Shown here piece by piece: positions 50,589 through 64,000 of a stretch of DNA of 64,000 bases. Each line of letters starts with the position of its first letter. The stretch's first letter is position 1. Source of the stretch: Zelopaecilomyces penicillatus (taxonomy: Eukaryota; Ascomycota; Sordariomycetes; Hypocreales; Pseudodiploosporaceae); assembly GCA_005765155.1 (NCBI GenBank), contig VCCP01000001.1, positions 3,224,001 to 3,288,000 on the forward strand. The letters run 5' to 3'. The translations under genes and the position numbers were made by a program. The notes under the pieces were generated by a model, which did not search any database, was not told where the DNA came from, and saw nothing but the letters and a program-made list of their open reading frames with translations.

Positions 50589-53129
50589 GATTAAAAATTA
50601 TTTATATATTTAAAAGAATTAAATAATTAATTTAGATTATAGATTTTATTCTTAGAAAATTCAGATATTATAAATAAACTATAAATTATAATATTTAAAA
50701 GATAATATAAAGTATTAATATCTTAATTTTAATCTATATCTTTAATTAATCTAATAAATAAATAATTTTAAATATTATTTTAAAATATATTTAAATATAC
50801 AAAATCAGATAAAGAAATATAATATAATTAAATATAATATAATAATATATAATTATAATATAATAATTAAAAACTCTAAAATATTAATTTATTAATATTT
50901 AATTTAAATAATTAAATATAATATAAACTAAAAATAATATAATTAAAAGATATATTAATTTAATTATTAAAAGTATTTATAATAATTATTATATAATAAA
51001 ATATTATATTAATAGATTAATTTAATATTAAAGAGAAAATATTAATAGATTAAAAGATTTATTAATACCTAGATTATAATATTATAAAAGAAATTTTAAA
51101 TAAATAAAATTAATATAATAAAAAAACTAATAATTATAAAATATTTAAAAGATAATTATAGATTAAATATTAATATTAAAGAATACATATTAAAATTATT
51201 ATAAATTATATAAATTATAGGATTTAAAATTATTAAATAATAATTAAGTTAAATTTATATTTATTTAAATAAATTATTAAGTAAATTAATCATTTAATTA
51301 TAAAAAAAGATAATTTTCAAAATATATCTTAATTATATTTATAAAAAATAATAAATAAAATATATTATACTATTAAAGAATAAATTATTTTTTAATATAA
51401 TAATATTAAGATTTTATAAAATATATAATATAAAATTATTAGAATTAATATATATATTAAATAAGATTAAAGATTAAATATATTATAATTAAAATAATTA
51501 AATAAAATAAAATAATTAATTAATATAAAAGTAAAATATATATAATAAATATATCTTAATTAAATTATTTAAATAATCTAATAATTAATTAATTTAAAGA
51601 TTAAATAGATTTTTTTATAATTAAGGATATATAAACCTTTATAAATAATTAGGATATATACTATTATATAATAGATAAAATTAAATAGCTTAAAATATTT
51701 ATAATAAATTAAAGCTAGAATTTAATAATAAAATATATTAATAAAATAATTAATACTATTATTAAAATAATAAAAATATTTATTAAAAAAAATATTAATA
51801 CTGAATATTTAAATACTAGATATAAAATACTTATATTTATTATTAAAATAAAGATAATAAAGATATTAATATTAATATTAAAGATAAAAGAGTTAACGAA
51901 TATAAATAATAATTAAAAGTAGTTAAATATTAAATTATATTTAAGTTTATTATATATAACTTTAATAAAAACTATTATATCTTAAATAATATTAATAAAA
52001 TCTTTTTTAATTCTTCTTATAATTTATTCTTAATATTTATAATAATAAAACATTCCTTATTTTAATAAATTCTTTTTTTAAATTATTTATTTTATTTTTT
52101 AAATATATAATTAATAAAGAAATATATATAAAAAAGGATTATTTAAAGTATAATATATATTTTAAAATAAGATCTTTATTAATATATTATATATTTATAA
52201 ATAATTATATAATATTAAGGAAAAATATATTTAATAAATTAATTATATTATTGGATTAATTAAAAATAATAAATATAAAAATATATTTTAAGAATTAAAA
52301 TAAGAAAAAGTATAAAAAAGATATAAATCTTTATTTTTAATAGGATTAAATTATTAAAATAAATTAAACATCTAAAAATAAGAAATTAATAAAATATAAT
52401 TATTTAAAAATTAATATAAAATTAATATTAAATAAAGTAATAATAACTATAATAGTTAATATAATATATTTAAATATATTAGTTTAAAAAGAATAGTTTT
52501 AATAAAATTTATTAAATATAATCTTTTATAAAATTAATAAACTAAAATTAATATAAAGAGTAATTAATTTATTTAAAATTATTAATAAAGCTAGATTTAA
52601 TTTCTATATTATAAAATAAATTAATAAAAATTTAATATATATTTATTTTATAATTAATACTTAATTAATAAAGAATATAAAATTAAATATATTATTAAAA
52701 ATAAATTTTATTAATAAATATAATATTAATATATTAATAATATAAAAAAAACTAAAGATTTATATAATATATAATATAATAATACCCTTTAAAATATAGA
52801 TTAAATATAAATTAATTTATTAAAGAGTTATAATATTATAAAATATTATAAGTCTATTAAGATTAAGAGAGTAAGTCCTAGTTAATTATATATAATTAAA
52901 ATATTATAAGTTATATTTTATAAAAAAAGGTATATTATTTTATCTTAGAAAATACTATAATAATAAATTATATTTATATATTTAATATATTAGGTATTTT
53001 ATTAATAATAAATTAAATAATAATAAATAATATTAATAAGCTAATAAAATATTAATATAAATAAAAATTAAATTAATTAAATAATTATAATAGATATAGA
53101 TATTATATTATATCTTAAGAAAATATTTA
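50589..53129. other. AT-only, RIP-degraded block
   Basis: No gene or conserved motif. It is A-rich on the plus strand like repeat body G downstream and may be its 5' part, but no other copy covers this stretch. Confidence 0.45.
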
Positions 53130-56100
53130 TATAGTATTAATCTATATAAATATAATAAATAATTAATTTAATTTATATAATAAAATAATCAAAGTATTAA
53201 ATCTATTATTAAATAAGCTATAAAATAAAGTTAATATTTATATAATAAATAGAAATAGTATTAAGAATTAAAAGAAAGGTTCTATTATAAAACTAAATAA
53301 ATTAAACAAAATTAAAATTAAATAAGGAGTTTATATATATATAATTAATTAAAAAGAGTTTAAGGTAATTATAAAATTAATTAAATTATATAATATATAA
53401 TAAGATTAAAAAATAATCCTAATAAATAAAAAGGATAAAATAAGGATTAAATTTATTAAGATTTAATAAAATAAAAAATTAATAATAAAACTATACCTAT
53501 TAGGATTTAAAAATAGAAAATTCCTTAATATAATAATAAATAAGCTTTATAATTAAGGATATATAAGCTAGATAAGAAAACTAATACTATTTAATTATTT
53601 TATTTTTATTATATAATAATAAATAGATAATAAATATAAAAAAAGAATAATAATAAATTTAAAATAATTAAATAAGATATTAATATTAGATATCTATTTA
53701 ATTCCTTTATAAAAAAAATAATATCTTTTTTAAAAGATAAGAAATATATATTAATATTAAATATATTAATTTTTTTATTAGCTATTAATATATAATAAAT
53801 ATAAGTATAGAATAATTCTTATTAATTTATAAGGATTAAAAATATTTTATATAATATTAATAGAATTTAAAAAATAATCTAATCTTTATATAATAATTTA
53901 TAGATTAAAGATTATATCTATATAAAGAATTTATTAAAATATATATTAATAATATTATTATTTTTAATAATAATTTCAAAAATTATTATAAATATTTATA
54001 TAAGATCTTATACTTATTTAAGAATTTATAATTAATAATTTTATTAATAAAATCTTTTTATATATATCTATTAATTAAGTTATTTAGATTTTAAATTAAT
54101 ATATTTAATATAAATATAATAGATAATAAAATAAAGGTATTAAAGAAAATAAAAATATTAATTATATTAACTAATCTAAAGATATATCTAAGAATAATAA
54201 CTTTTTTTAAAAGATTTATTTTTAGTTTTTAAATAAAAATAGAATTATTAAAGATTTATAAAATAATTTTATTATAAAAACTAAGAAAAAAAAGATAAAA
54301 AATTAATAAAATTAATAAAATTAATAAAAAGATAAGAATATTTAAAATAAAAAAAATTAGTTTTAAACCCTTATAAACTAAAAAAGAATCTTTTAAAATA
54401 TTATAGAATTATTTAATAAAAAAAATAATCTTATATTATTATAATCTTTAATAAATAATTAAGAATTATATAAAAAGAATTAAGACAAACTATTTAATAA
54501 AAAAATAATAAATAAATTTAATAATATTTAAAAAAGGATATATATTTTTTATAATTATTATATTAATAAATAATAAATTTAAAATAAGATTTATAAAAGG
54601 ATATTTATAAGATAATAAATTAATTAAGATTATTAAAATACTAGCTATAAATAGCTTTAAATAAAAGAACAATTTAAAAGAAAGATTAATAAATATAAAA
54701 TTATTATTCTTTATAAAGAATAGATTACTTTATTATATTAAATCTAATAATATATAAATATTATATATACTATAATATTATATAAAAACTATATTAATTA
54801 AAGTTTATAATTAAAAATTTTATATAAGCTTATATAAAACTATAATAATATAAAAAGTTTTAATATTTTATTAAATAATAAGATAAATTAAATAATAAAT
54901 CTTTTATTATAAAATATATTTAAAAAAATTTATAGATTATATAAAATTATTAAATAAATTATAATTAATAATTACTTTATATAAATCTTTTTATATAATA
55001 ACTATTAATTTTATTATAAGATTATTAAAAAAAGTATTATATTTATTTTAAAAAGTACTAGATTATAAATATTTTTTTAATATAATAATAATAATAATTT
55101 ATAAATAAAATAGAAATCTATATTAATCCTAGGATTAGTTTATTATATAATTAAATAATAAATAAATATCTAGCTAAGATTATTATTATTATATAATTAA
55201 AATATATTTAAAATAATAATTAATAATAAGAATATTAAATTTATTTTTAATTTTTAAAAAAGATTTTTTAAGATATTAAAAATAAAATTAATATTTAATA
55301 CTATATATTATCTATAAATAAATAAATTAGTTAAAAGGAAAAACCAAATTATAAAACTAGCTTTAAGATATTATTTAATTATATTAAATATATTATAAAT
55401 AAAGATAATTCTAGCCTTATAATTTTCCTTAGATAATTCTATTAATATTCTAATATAAAAATTATTAAATAAACTAATAATAAGATTTAAATTTATAAGA
55501 TTATTAAATCTTTTATAGAAGAATTATAATAAAATAAATACTAAAATATTAAATACCTTAAAATATTTATTTATTAAAAAAATAAATTATATTATAGATA
55601 TAATAATAATATATATAAAATATATTTATAATTAGAAATATAAATTAATTAAATTTAAGATAAATAATAAGGTATATCTTAGATAATATAAAGGATATAA
55701 ATTATTAGATAAGATATTTTATAAATAATTATAATAATAAATAAATCCTTTTAAAATACTTAAATAAATAGAATTATTAATATATCAGCTAGATTTATTT
55801 ATTTATTAAGGAATTTATTAAATAATATTAATAATATATTTATATTTAAAGCTATTAGGAATTAAGTTATTTAATAAAGTATTAAATAAATAAATATAAT
55901 CTATAAAAAGAAAAGATTAAAAAAAAGAAAAGGAAATATCTAAGATTATTAAAAAATAAATAAATAAAAAAATTAATACCTATAGATTAAATATATAATT
56001 AAGTAAAAGGGATTTAATATTAAATATAATAAATAAAGAAAAAAAAAGAATTAATTTAATAAATAGCTTAATTAATTAAAGATTATTAAAAGAAATACCT

Positions 56101-58010
56101 TATTAAAGAATTATAAATAAACTATTTATAAAATAAAATAAAATAAAAAAAGATAAATAAAATTCTAAAAATAAATCTATATATATTATTATTAATTATA
56201 AATAGGAATAATTAAAAAGAATAAAGAATATATAAGCTAGATATTTAAGACTAAAAAAATATATATATTATAAGAAAAAACTTGATTAATAGAATATAAA
56301 AATTAATAATTTAATAATTTAATTATTTATTAAACCTATTTAAAGAACTTACTTATTTAATAGATAAGTTAATAAATAAAAATTAATATATCTAATAAAA
56401 ATACTAATATATCTAAGAATATAATAAACTTATTTAAAAAATCAGAGATATTAAATAAATTATAAGATAATAGTATTAAGCTTTTTAATAAGAATAATAT
56501 TATTATAATTAAATAATATAAATTAAAAATAAAGAATAAATAGATATTATAATATAGCTTAAAGGATATTAAAAAGAAACTTTATAATATTAAATTAAAT
56601 ATTTAATATATAAAATTTAATTAAATAATTTAATTTAATTATATAATATCCTTTTATATTATAAAGATACTTAAAATATTATAGATAATATATATAATAA
56701 TTTAATTAGAATTATTAAAATATATTATATCTTTAAATATATTTTAATAATAATTATAAATTATATAATATAAATAATATTTTTTATAATAAGAGTTTTA
56801 TTTAAAATATTATTCTTTTAAAAAGAAATTATTATTATTTAAATAAAAGCTAAAAGATTAAATTATTTAATTATTAATTTTATTATATTAAAAGTTATAT
56901 ACTTAGGAATACTTAATAAATTTAATTATAATAGATAAATAAAAGCTAGTATTATAATATAATTAAATAAAAATAATTATATTAAAGAAATTCTAATAAA
57001 TATAAATAAAAATAATTTTATAATAAAATATTAATAATTATTAAATAATTAAATATAAAATAGGCTTATACTTTATTTATTAATAATCTCTTTATAATTT
57101 CTATTAATAATTAATATATTTAAATTAAAGAGATTTTAATATTATTAATAAAAAAGATAATTTCTATTATAAATAAAAAATATAAAGAATATATTAAGAT
57201 TCTAGCTATATAATTAAATAATAAAAATCTTATATAAATCCTTAAAAAATAAAAGTATTTAATTTAAAAGATAATATAATAAAAAATAATTAAGATAATA
57301 ATTCTATTATTATAAAAAGGCTTTAATTTAATAATTATATTTAAAGAGCTAATCTTAAAAAAACTATATTTATTATAAGGAATTAAAAAGTATATTAATA
57401 TTAAATACTTAATAAATTAGATTAAAGTAATCTTTAGATAAATAAATAATTTTATTAAGTTATTAATAATATAATATAATAAATAAATAAAAAATCTAAT
57501 ATCTAAATAAGTTTTTTTTAATTAAGATAAATTATCTATTTAGATAAAAGTAAATTATTAAAATAATTTATTAAGATATTAATATAGGGTATAATAAGAT
57601 CTATATAATTATATAATTAAATAATAAAAAGATTATTTAATTTAAGATTAGCTATAATTAAATAAATACTAAAAATAGATAATAATAATAATAAAAAGTT
57701 TAATAAACTAAAGAATCTAAATAGATTATTAAATAGATTAATATAAAAGAAGATTAAGAATAAGATAGATAATAAATTCAAAAATAATAATACTTTAGAT
57801 TTAAAGATAAAAGACTTAAAGGATAAGAATAATAAGAGACCCTAGCTTTTTTATTAAAAGATAATTATTATATAATATATATTATATTTTATTACTTTAT
57901 TACTTTATGACTTTATTATATTATTAAGCCTATAATTAATTAAGGCAGCTGTTCTTATTAAAAAAGGTTATATAAGTAGCTATATTAGATATAGGAAAAC
58001 CTTAGTTAAA
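53130..58010 (+). repeat. Retroelement-like repeat body G, copy 2
   Basis: The longest copy of repeat G in the window, at least 4.9 kb. Its first part (53130-54170) matches about 60885-61870, and the rest (54470-58010) matches about 20545-24730 apart from the family 2 LTR inserted only there. All frames are closed. The plus strand is purine-rich, so a plus-oriented retroelement body is inferred. No protein motif can be read, and no flanking LTRs were identified. Confidence 0.6.
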
Positions 58011-58747
58011 AGACTAACTCTTTAACTTTATATATATTTAATAATTATTCTTTTTATTTATTATATCTTTAATAGTTTTATAATAATTATAAAAAGTAAA
58101 TTATTAAATAATATAGCCTTTATTATTTTTATTTAAATAAAGAATTTTATTCTTTTTTTAAATAATTTATTTATTTTTAAAAAAGGCTTTTATAAACCTT
58201 TATTATTTTATAATCTATTATTATTAAAATATTAATAATATTTAATAATAATATTTTTATTAAATTTATAATTAAATTAAATAGCTTTTTAAATTAATAT
58301 TAAATAATAATAAAAGTATTTTTATATTAAATAATAAATAAATTATATATAGCCTTAATAAGATTATATTCTTTTAAAGAAATAATAAAATTAAACTTAT
58401 AATAATATATTATTTTAATATTATTAAAAGCTAGATAAATATCTAATAAAATATTAAATAAAGTATATTATTTATTCTTAATAAATAATAGATTTTAGGA
58501 ATTTAATTAATTCTTTTTAATTAAATTAATAAAAAACTCTAAATAATAAATTAAATCTTAAATATTATCTTATATAATAATAAAAGAATTAAATAATAAT
58601 AAAAATATTAAAGATTATTAAATAAAAAGCTATACTAACATTATTTATTTATAAAAAGTATTTAATTAATTAATTAATTATTATATTATTTATATTTTTT
58701 AATATAAATTTTAATAAAAATATAAAGTATTTCTATAATTATAATAG

Positions 58748-58778
<31 letters not shown>

Positions 58779-59474
58779 ATAATTAAAAAGATATAAAAGT
58801 AATATATATATTATTAACTTTATATTATAATCTTATTAATTTAATTAAGCTATTTTTTAATAATATAAATAAAAGTATAAGATTTCTTATAAAATATTAT
58901 CTTAATAAATAATAAAATATAATAAAAAAAATAATAAAAAGCTAAAATAAAAAGATAAAAAGATAATAATTTAATTATAAAAAATATTATAAAATAAAAA
59001 ATAAAAAGGTATAAATAATAAAGATATAAAAAAATAAGATAAAAGAGATATAATAATAAAAATATAATAAAATAATAGATAATAAGATAATGTTTTATTA
59101 TTAATTAATTAAGATTTTATAATTAAATTAAAAATAAAATAATAATAATAATAAAAGTTTAAAATTTAATATATAATAATATTAAATTATTATTATAATA
59201 ATAAAAGGATAATTATAATAGAATTATAAGATATAAAATATATATATCTAAAAAAGTATATAATCTTTAAATATATAATATTTCTTAACTTACTTTTATT
59301 ATTATAATATAAATAAAATAAATAATAATCTTTTATAATAATAATACTTAAATATAATTATTTTTATTTTATTTAATTATTATAAATTAAATCTATTATT
59401 ATATATTATATTTTAAAAAAATACTACCTTAATAATAAAGGGATTATTAATAATAATAACTATAGTATTAAAAA
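58011..59474. other. AT-only, RIP-degraded block
   Basis: No gene or internal match seen. The strand bias changes here (T-rich at about 58.0-58.8 kb), so a different element, perhaps reverse-oriented, is likely. Confidence 0.45.
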
Positions 59475-60816
59475 GGGCTTAAATAATAAATAAGATTAAT
59501 TCTAATACCTAATAATAATATTAATATATTATTATAATAATATAGTAATCTATATATCTTATTATAATTATAATATATATTATAATAATAAATATAATAT
59601 TAATTAAAGCCTAAAAGATATTAATAATAATAATATAATAAGATTAAAATAATATATTAATAATATTATAATAAATATTAGTCTTTAAATCCTTTATAAT
59701 AATATATAAATAATAAATATATTTATAAAAGTTGATAATAATAGTATAATAAAATTAAATCTATCTATAGTATAGTATAATAATTATTTTAAGGGATAGG
59801 ATCCTTTTTTTTCTTTTTTTTAAGGATAGTTTTTATAATCTTCTTTTAAATAGAAAATGAATTATAATAAAGATATAATATAAATAAATAAATCTATTAA
59901 TAATAAAGCTAATACTTTAAAAGGGTTCTTTTTTTTTAATATTTATTTATTAAATCTAGCCTAAATTATATAAAGAAAAGAGAATAATAAAACTTTAATA
60001 CCCTTTATAATAAAGAAAAGAGAGATAATGATAATATTATTAATTATTTAATATTAATTAAATAAATAATAAGATAATAATAAGAATAATTTATTAAAAA
60101 TTATTATATAAAAATATATTAAAGATATTAAATATTTAAATATTATAAGGGTATAGTTAATATCTCTAGCTTAAAAGAGGGGGAGGAGAAGAAAAAAAGA
60201 AAAGATCTTATTTATTAAAATAGTTTAAAAAAGAAAAAAAGAAAAAAAAGAAATAAGATTTATATAATAAAAGTAATAAGAATATATAATAATAGAATTA
60301 TAAGATTAATAATAATTATTAATAATATAAGGAAAAGTAAAGTTATTATAATAATACCTTAAAATAATAATAAATTATTAAATTATTAAAAATAAATAAA
60401 AAAATAAAATCTTATAAAAGTTAATAGAATCCTAAACCCTAATAAACCTTAAAAAAATCCTTATAATAAAGAACTTAAGGTGAACCAGCTATATCTTATT
60501 AAAGATATAATATATATTAATCTAGCCTTAAGGCTAGCTTTATTAATCCTTAGTTATTTAGTTTTAATTAAGTAAATATATAGATATTATATATATTAAG
60601 CTGATTTCTTATTAATTATTAGATATAAAGATAAGATTTATTATATATAAAAAGGTAAAGAATAATATTATATTATTATAAAAAGGAAATATAAATATAA
60701 AAAAAGGATGAGGGGTTTTTTTTTTTTTTTCTCTTTTATCTATTAAATTAAAAGGGATTATATACCTTATAAAGGGTTTAATCTAGATATAAAAACTAGA
60801 TTAATATAGTTATAAG

Positions 60817-60850
<34 letters not shown>
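59475..60850 (+). repeat. Dispersed repeat D, copy 3, (TAA)n-tailed
   Basis: Matches copy 1 (about 1890-3262) from end to end in the same orientation. It includes the purine tract with a short G-run (about 60177-60190), the CCTAAACCCTAATAAACC stretch (about 60430), and the 3' tail of about ten TAA triplets (60815-60850). Many C and G residues of copy 1 are A or T here, so it is the more mutated copy. Confidence 0.65.
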
Positions 60851-60884
60851 TTTTAAAAGAAATTTATATAATATAAGTTTATAT

Positions 60885-61870
60885 AAGGATAATAAATAAT
60901 AAGTTTAATTTATTTAATAAAATAAATAAAGTATTAAATCTATTATTAAATAAGATATAAAATAAAATTAATATATATATAATAAATAAATATAATATTA
61001 AAAATTAAAAGAAAGATTTTATTATAAAACTTTAAATAAAACATTTATATATATATAATTAATTAAAAGAAGTTTAAGAGAATTATAGGATTAATTAAAT
61101 TATATAATATATAATAAGATTAAAGAATAATCCTAATAAATAAAAATATAAAAATAAGTATTAATCTTATTAAAGATTAATAAAATAAAAAGCTAATAAT
61201 AAAATCTTATTTATTAAAATTTAAAGATAGAAAATTCTTAAATATAATAATAAATAAACTTTATAATTAAAAATATATAAATTAAATAAAAAAGCTAATA
61301 TTATTTAAATATTTTATTTTTCTTATATAAATAAATAAATAATAAATATAAAAAAGAATAATAATAAATATAAAATAATTAAATAAAATAATAATATTAA
61401 ATATTTATTTTATCTTTTTATAAAATAAAATAATATCTTTATTAAAATAAAAATTATATATTAATATTAAATATATTAATATTTATCTATTAATTATTAA
61501 TTATCAATAAATATAATATTAAAAAATTTATTATTAATTTATAAGGATTAAAAATATTTATATTATATTAATATATTTAATATTAATATATATTTTTTAT
61601 TTTAATAAAGATATTATTTTATTTTATAAAAATATAAAATAAATATTTAATAATATTATTTTATTTAATTATTTTAATAATTATTATAAATATTTATATA
61701 AAGTATTATATTTATTTAAAAGTTTATAATTAAGAACTTTATTAATAAAACCTTTTTATATATTTTTATTAATTAAATTAATTTAAATTATAAATTAATA
61801 CTTTTAATATAAATATAATAAATAATAAAATAAAGATATTAAAGAAAATAAAAATATTAAAATTATATTA
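60885..61870 (+). repeat. Retroelement-like repeat body G, copy 3 (partial)
   Basis: Follows 53130-54170 in order and orientation, for example AAGTATTAAATCTATTATTA and AATTAAATTATATAATATAT. It starts about 35 bp after the tail of repeat D and ends without matching the later part of G, so it is a truncated or interrupted copy. Confidence 0.6.
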
Positions 61871-64000
61871 TTATTATTTATAAAATTAATAATTTAAAGA
61901 ATTAATATTAAAAAAAAAGAATTATTTATAATAAAAATAAATATATTAATATTATTATTAATTATATTTTATTAATTTAATAATAAAATATAATAATTAA
62001 TAAATTGATTTAATTTAAATATTAATTTATTTTATAAAATAATTTTATTTTTTTTATTTTTAAATATAATAAAATAATCTTTAATCTTATAAAAAATAAA
62101 AAAAAAGGTTTTAAAAATATAAAATAAAGATAAATTATTTTATATATTTATTTAATAAATATCTTTATTATAAAATAAATAAATATTTAAAATACTTTTT
62201 ATAATCTTTTTATAAAAAATAATTTTAATATTTTAAAAAAATAATTTTAAAATCTTTATTTAATTTTATAATAATCTAAAAAGATTCTTTTAATAATATT
62301 ATTTTTTATTTAAAAAAAAATCTTAAAATTTTTTTTTATTAATAAAGATTTTTTTAATAAAAATAATTCTTATAAAAGCTTTTTAAATTTTAATTAAATT
62401 TAATAATATTAAATAAAGCCTTTTTATATAATTAAATTATAATAAGATTTTTATAAAATCTTTTAAGCTTTTTTTTATTTTTATTTAAAATTAAATAATA
62501 ATAATTATTAAATTAAATTTCTTTTAAATTATTATATTAAATAAAAAAAAAGAATTTTATATTTTAATTTATTTTTCTTTTATAGATTTATTTAATTTAA
62601 TTCAATTTTATATTAAATTATAATATTTCTTTTTATATAATTACTTTTAAAGATTATAATTAATACTTATAAAATATTTCTTTTTAATATAAATAAATTT
62701 AATAAAAGAGATTTAAGTTTTATAATTTATTAATATATTAAAACTTCTTATAAATAATTAAATTTATTTTTATTAATATTATAAATTATTAAAAATTAAA
62801 TAAATAATATTTTTATTTTTATTTTTTATTTTTAAGGTTTATATTTATTTAATTATAAAAAGATAGTTTTATTAAATAATATATATTTATAGTTTTTTAA
62901 AAATAATAATTTAATATTTTAAATCTTTTTTTTAATAAAAATATATCTTAAATAAGATCTTTAGATTTATTAAAATAATAATATATAATAAAAATATTTA
63001 AATTAATAAAAAGAAAATTAATAATATATTTATAAAAGATTTTATTAATATTTTAAAAAGACTTTTATATATAAAGAAATTATCAAAGAAGTATATTAAT
63101 TTAAAATACTTTATATTTTTATAAAATTAATATTATTTAATAAATTTATAATTTTATTAAAATATTTTATTATTAAATCTAAGCTTATTAAAAATTATAT
63201 TAATAAATTAAATATAATTTTATTTTTTTTAAAAAAAGATTAATTAAATATTATTTTATTTAATTAATATATATAGATATATAATTATTTTCTTTTAATA
63301 ATATTATTAATAATAGTATTATTATTTATAGATTTAAGCTTTTTTATTATTAAATATATTAAATCTTAATAATAAAATATATTTTATATATATAAATAAA
63401 GATTTAATTTAATTTTAAAATATATTTATTAATAATAAAGAATTTAATTAAAGAAAAATATTTATATTTATATTTTAAATTTATATATTAAAATAGCTTT
63501 ATATATTTTAATAATTATTTATAAATAAATTATTTAAATAGTTTTATTATTAAAATTTATAATATAATTAAATCTTTAAAAATTAAGAAATTATAATAAT
63601 TAAATTAAATAATTATTTAATTATATTAAGATTATATTAGATTATTTATTATAATAAAATATATAAGTTTATATTTATATAATTTAAATTTTATTTTTAT
63701 ATTTTATATTAAAAATATAATATAAATAAAAATAAAAATAATAATTATTAAAACTCTTAAATTTATTTTATTATTATATAAAAGGTTTTTAATAATTTAT
63801 TATTAATATAAAAAGTAAACTTTTTTTATTAAAAAGCTTTATATTTATTATATAATATAAATATAAATATTTAAATTTTAAAATATTTAAAATAAATAAT
63901 AATTATAGATTATATTAAAAGATTTATTTTAATTTATTTATAATAATAATATAATATTATATTAATTTTAAATTATTTAAATAAGTTTTATTATAAATTT
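61871..64000. other. AT-only block with repeat F copy 2
   Basis: No gene. About 62980-63400 matches repeat F at 43.75-44.6 kb and shows the uninserted site of the 386-bp TTAA element (near 63140). The remainder is A+T sequence with homopolymer runs and no recognisable feature. Confidence 0.5.

Overview
This window looks like a filamentous ascomycete (Pezizomycotina) chromosome with a split composition. The evidence is short introns of about 40-90 bp with GTRNGT-type donors and TACTAAC/CTGAC-like branch points, fungal-type proteins, and large AT-only blocks with the mark of repeat-induced point mutation (RIP). In those blocks the surviving C is almost always followed by T or C, CA/TG/CG are nearly absent, and no open frames survive. 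Order and species cannot be named from the sequence.

All recognisable genes lie in two islands that make up about one fifth of the window. Island 1 (about 14.2-16.7 kb) holds one gene, a WAPL-family cohesin-release factor (4 exons, 710 aa as modelled), fenced by a 9-bp minisatellite upstream and an 8-bp minisatellite that begins just after its stop codon. Island 2 (about 32.7-42.95 kb) holds class V myosin (7 exons, 1582 aa), a Fap7/AK6-type adenylate kinase (3 exons, 175 aa), a Ham1/ITPA nucleotide pyrophosphatase (6 exons, 186 aa), and on the opposite strand a C78 (UFSP/ZUP1-type) cysteine peptidase (7 exons, about 377 aa). The peptidase's 5' end runs towards the AT-rich boundary and lacks recognisable zinc fingers. 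These are housekeeping genes with no evident shared pathway.

The other 50 kb is a graveyard of mutated repeats that can still be sorted by comparing copies within the window. There are four solo LTRs of one family (3.84, 13.51, 44.82, 50.12 kb); two have exact 5-bp target duplications and a third has a one-mismatch one. All carry traces of a 23-24 bp periodic array of short hairpins. A 386-bp element flanked by TTAA occurs twice (8.9 and 43.9 kb), each time inserted into another repeat whose uninserted copy is also present. A second LTR family (18.24 and 23.49 kb) includes one insertion with an empty-site counterpart. One LTR retrotransposon about 6.1 kb long lies on the minus strand (25.43-31.56 kb). 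There are three copies of a (TAA)n-tailed repeat (1.9, 8.7, 59.5 kb), two long plus one partial copy of a retroelement-like body (20.5-24.7, 53.1-58.0, 60.9-61.9 kb), and many AT minisatellites.

The nesting gives a relative history. The long retroelement bodies and the (TAA)n-tailed repeat are oldest and fully degraded. The LTRs and the TTAA element inserted later and keep more GC. One TTAA copy shows the mutation process frozen part-way relative to its less mutated sister.
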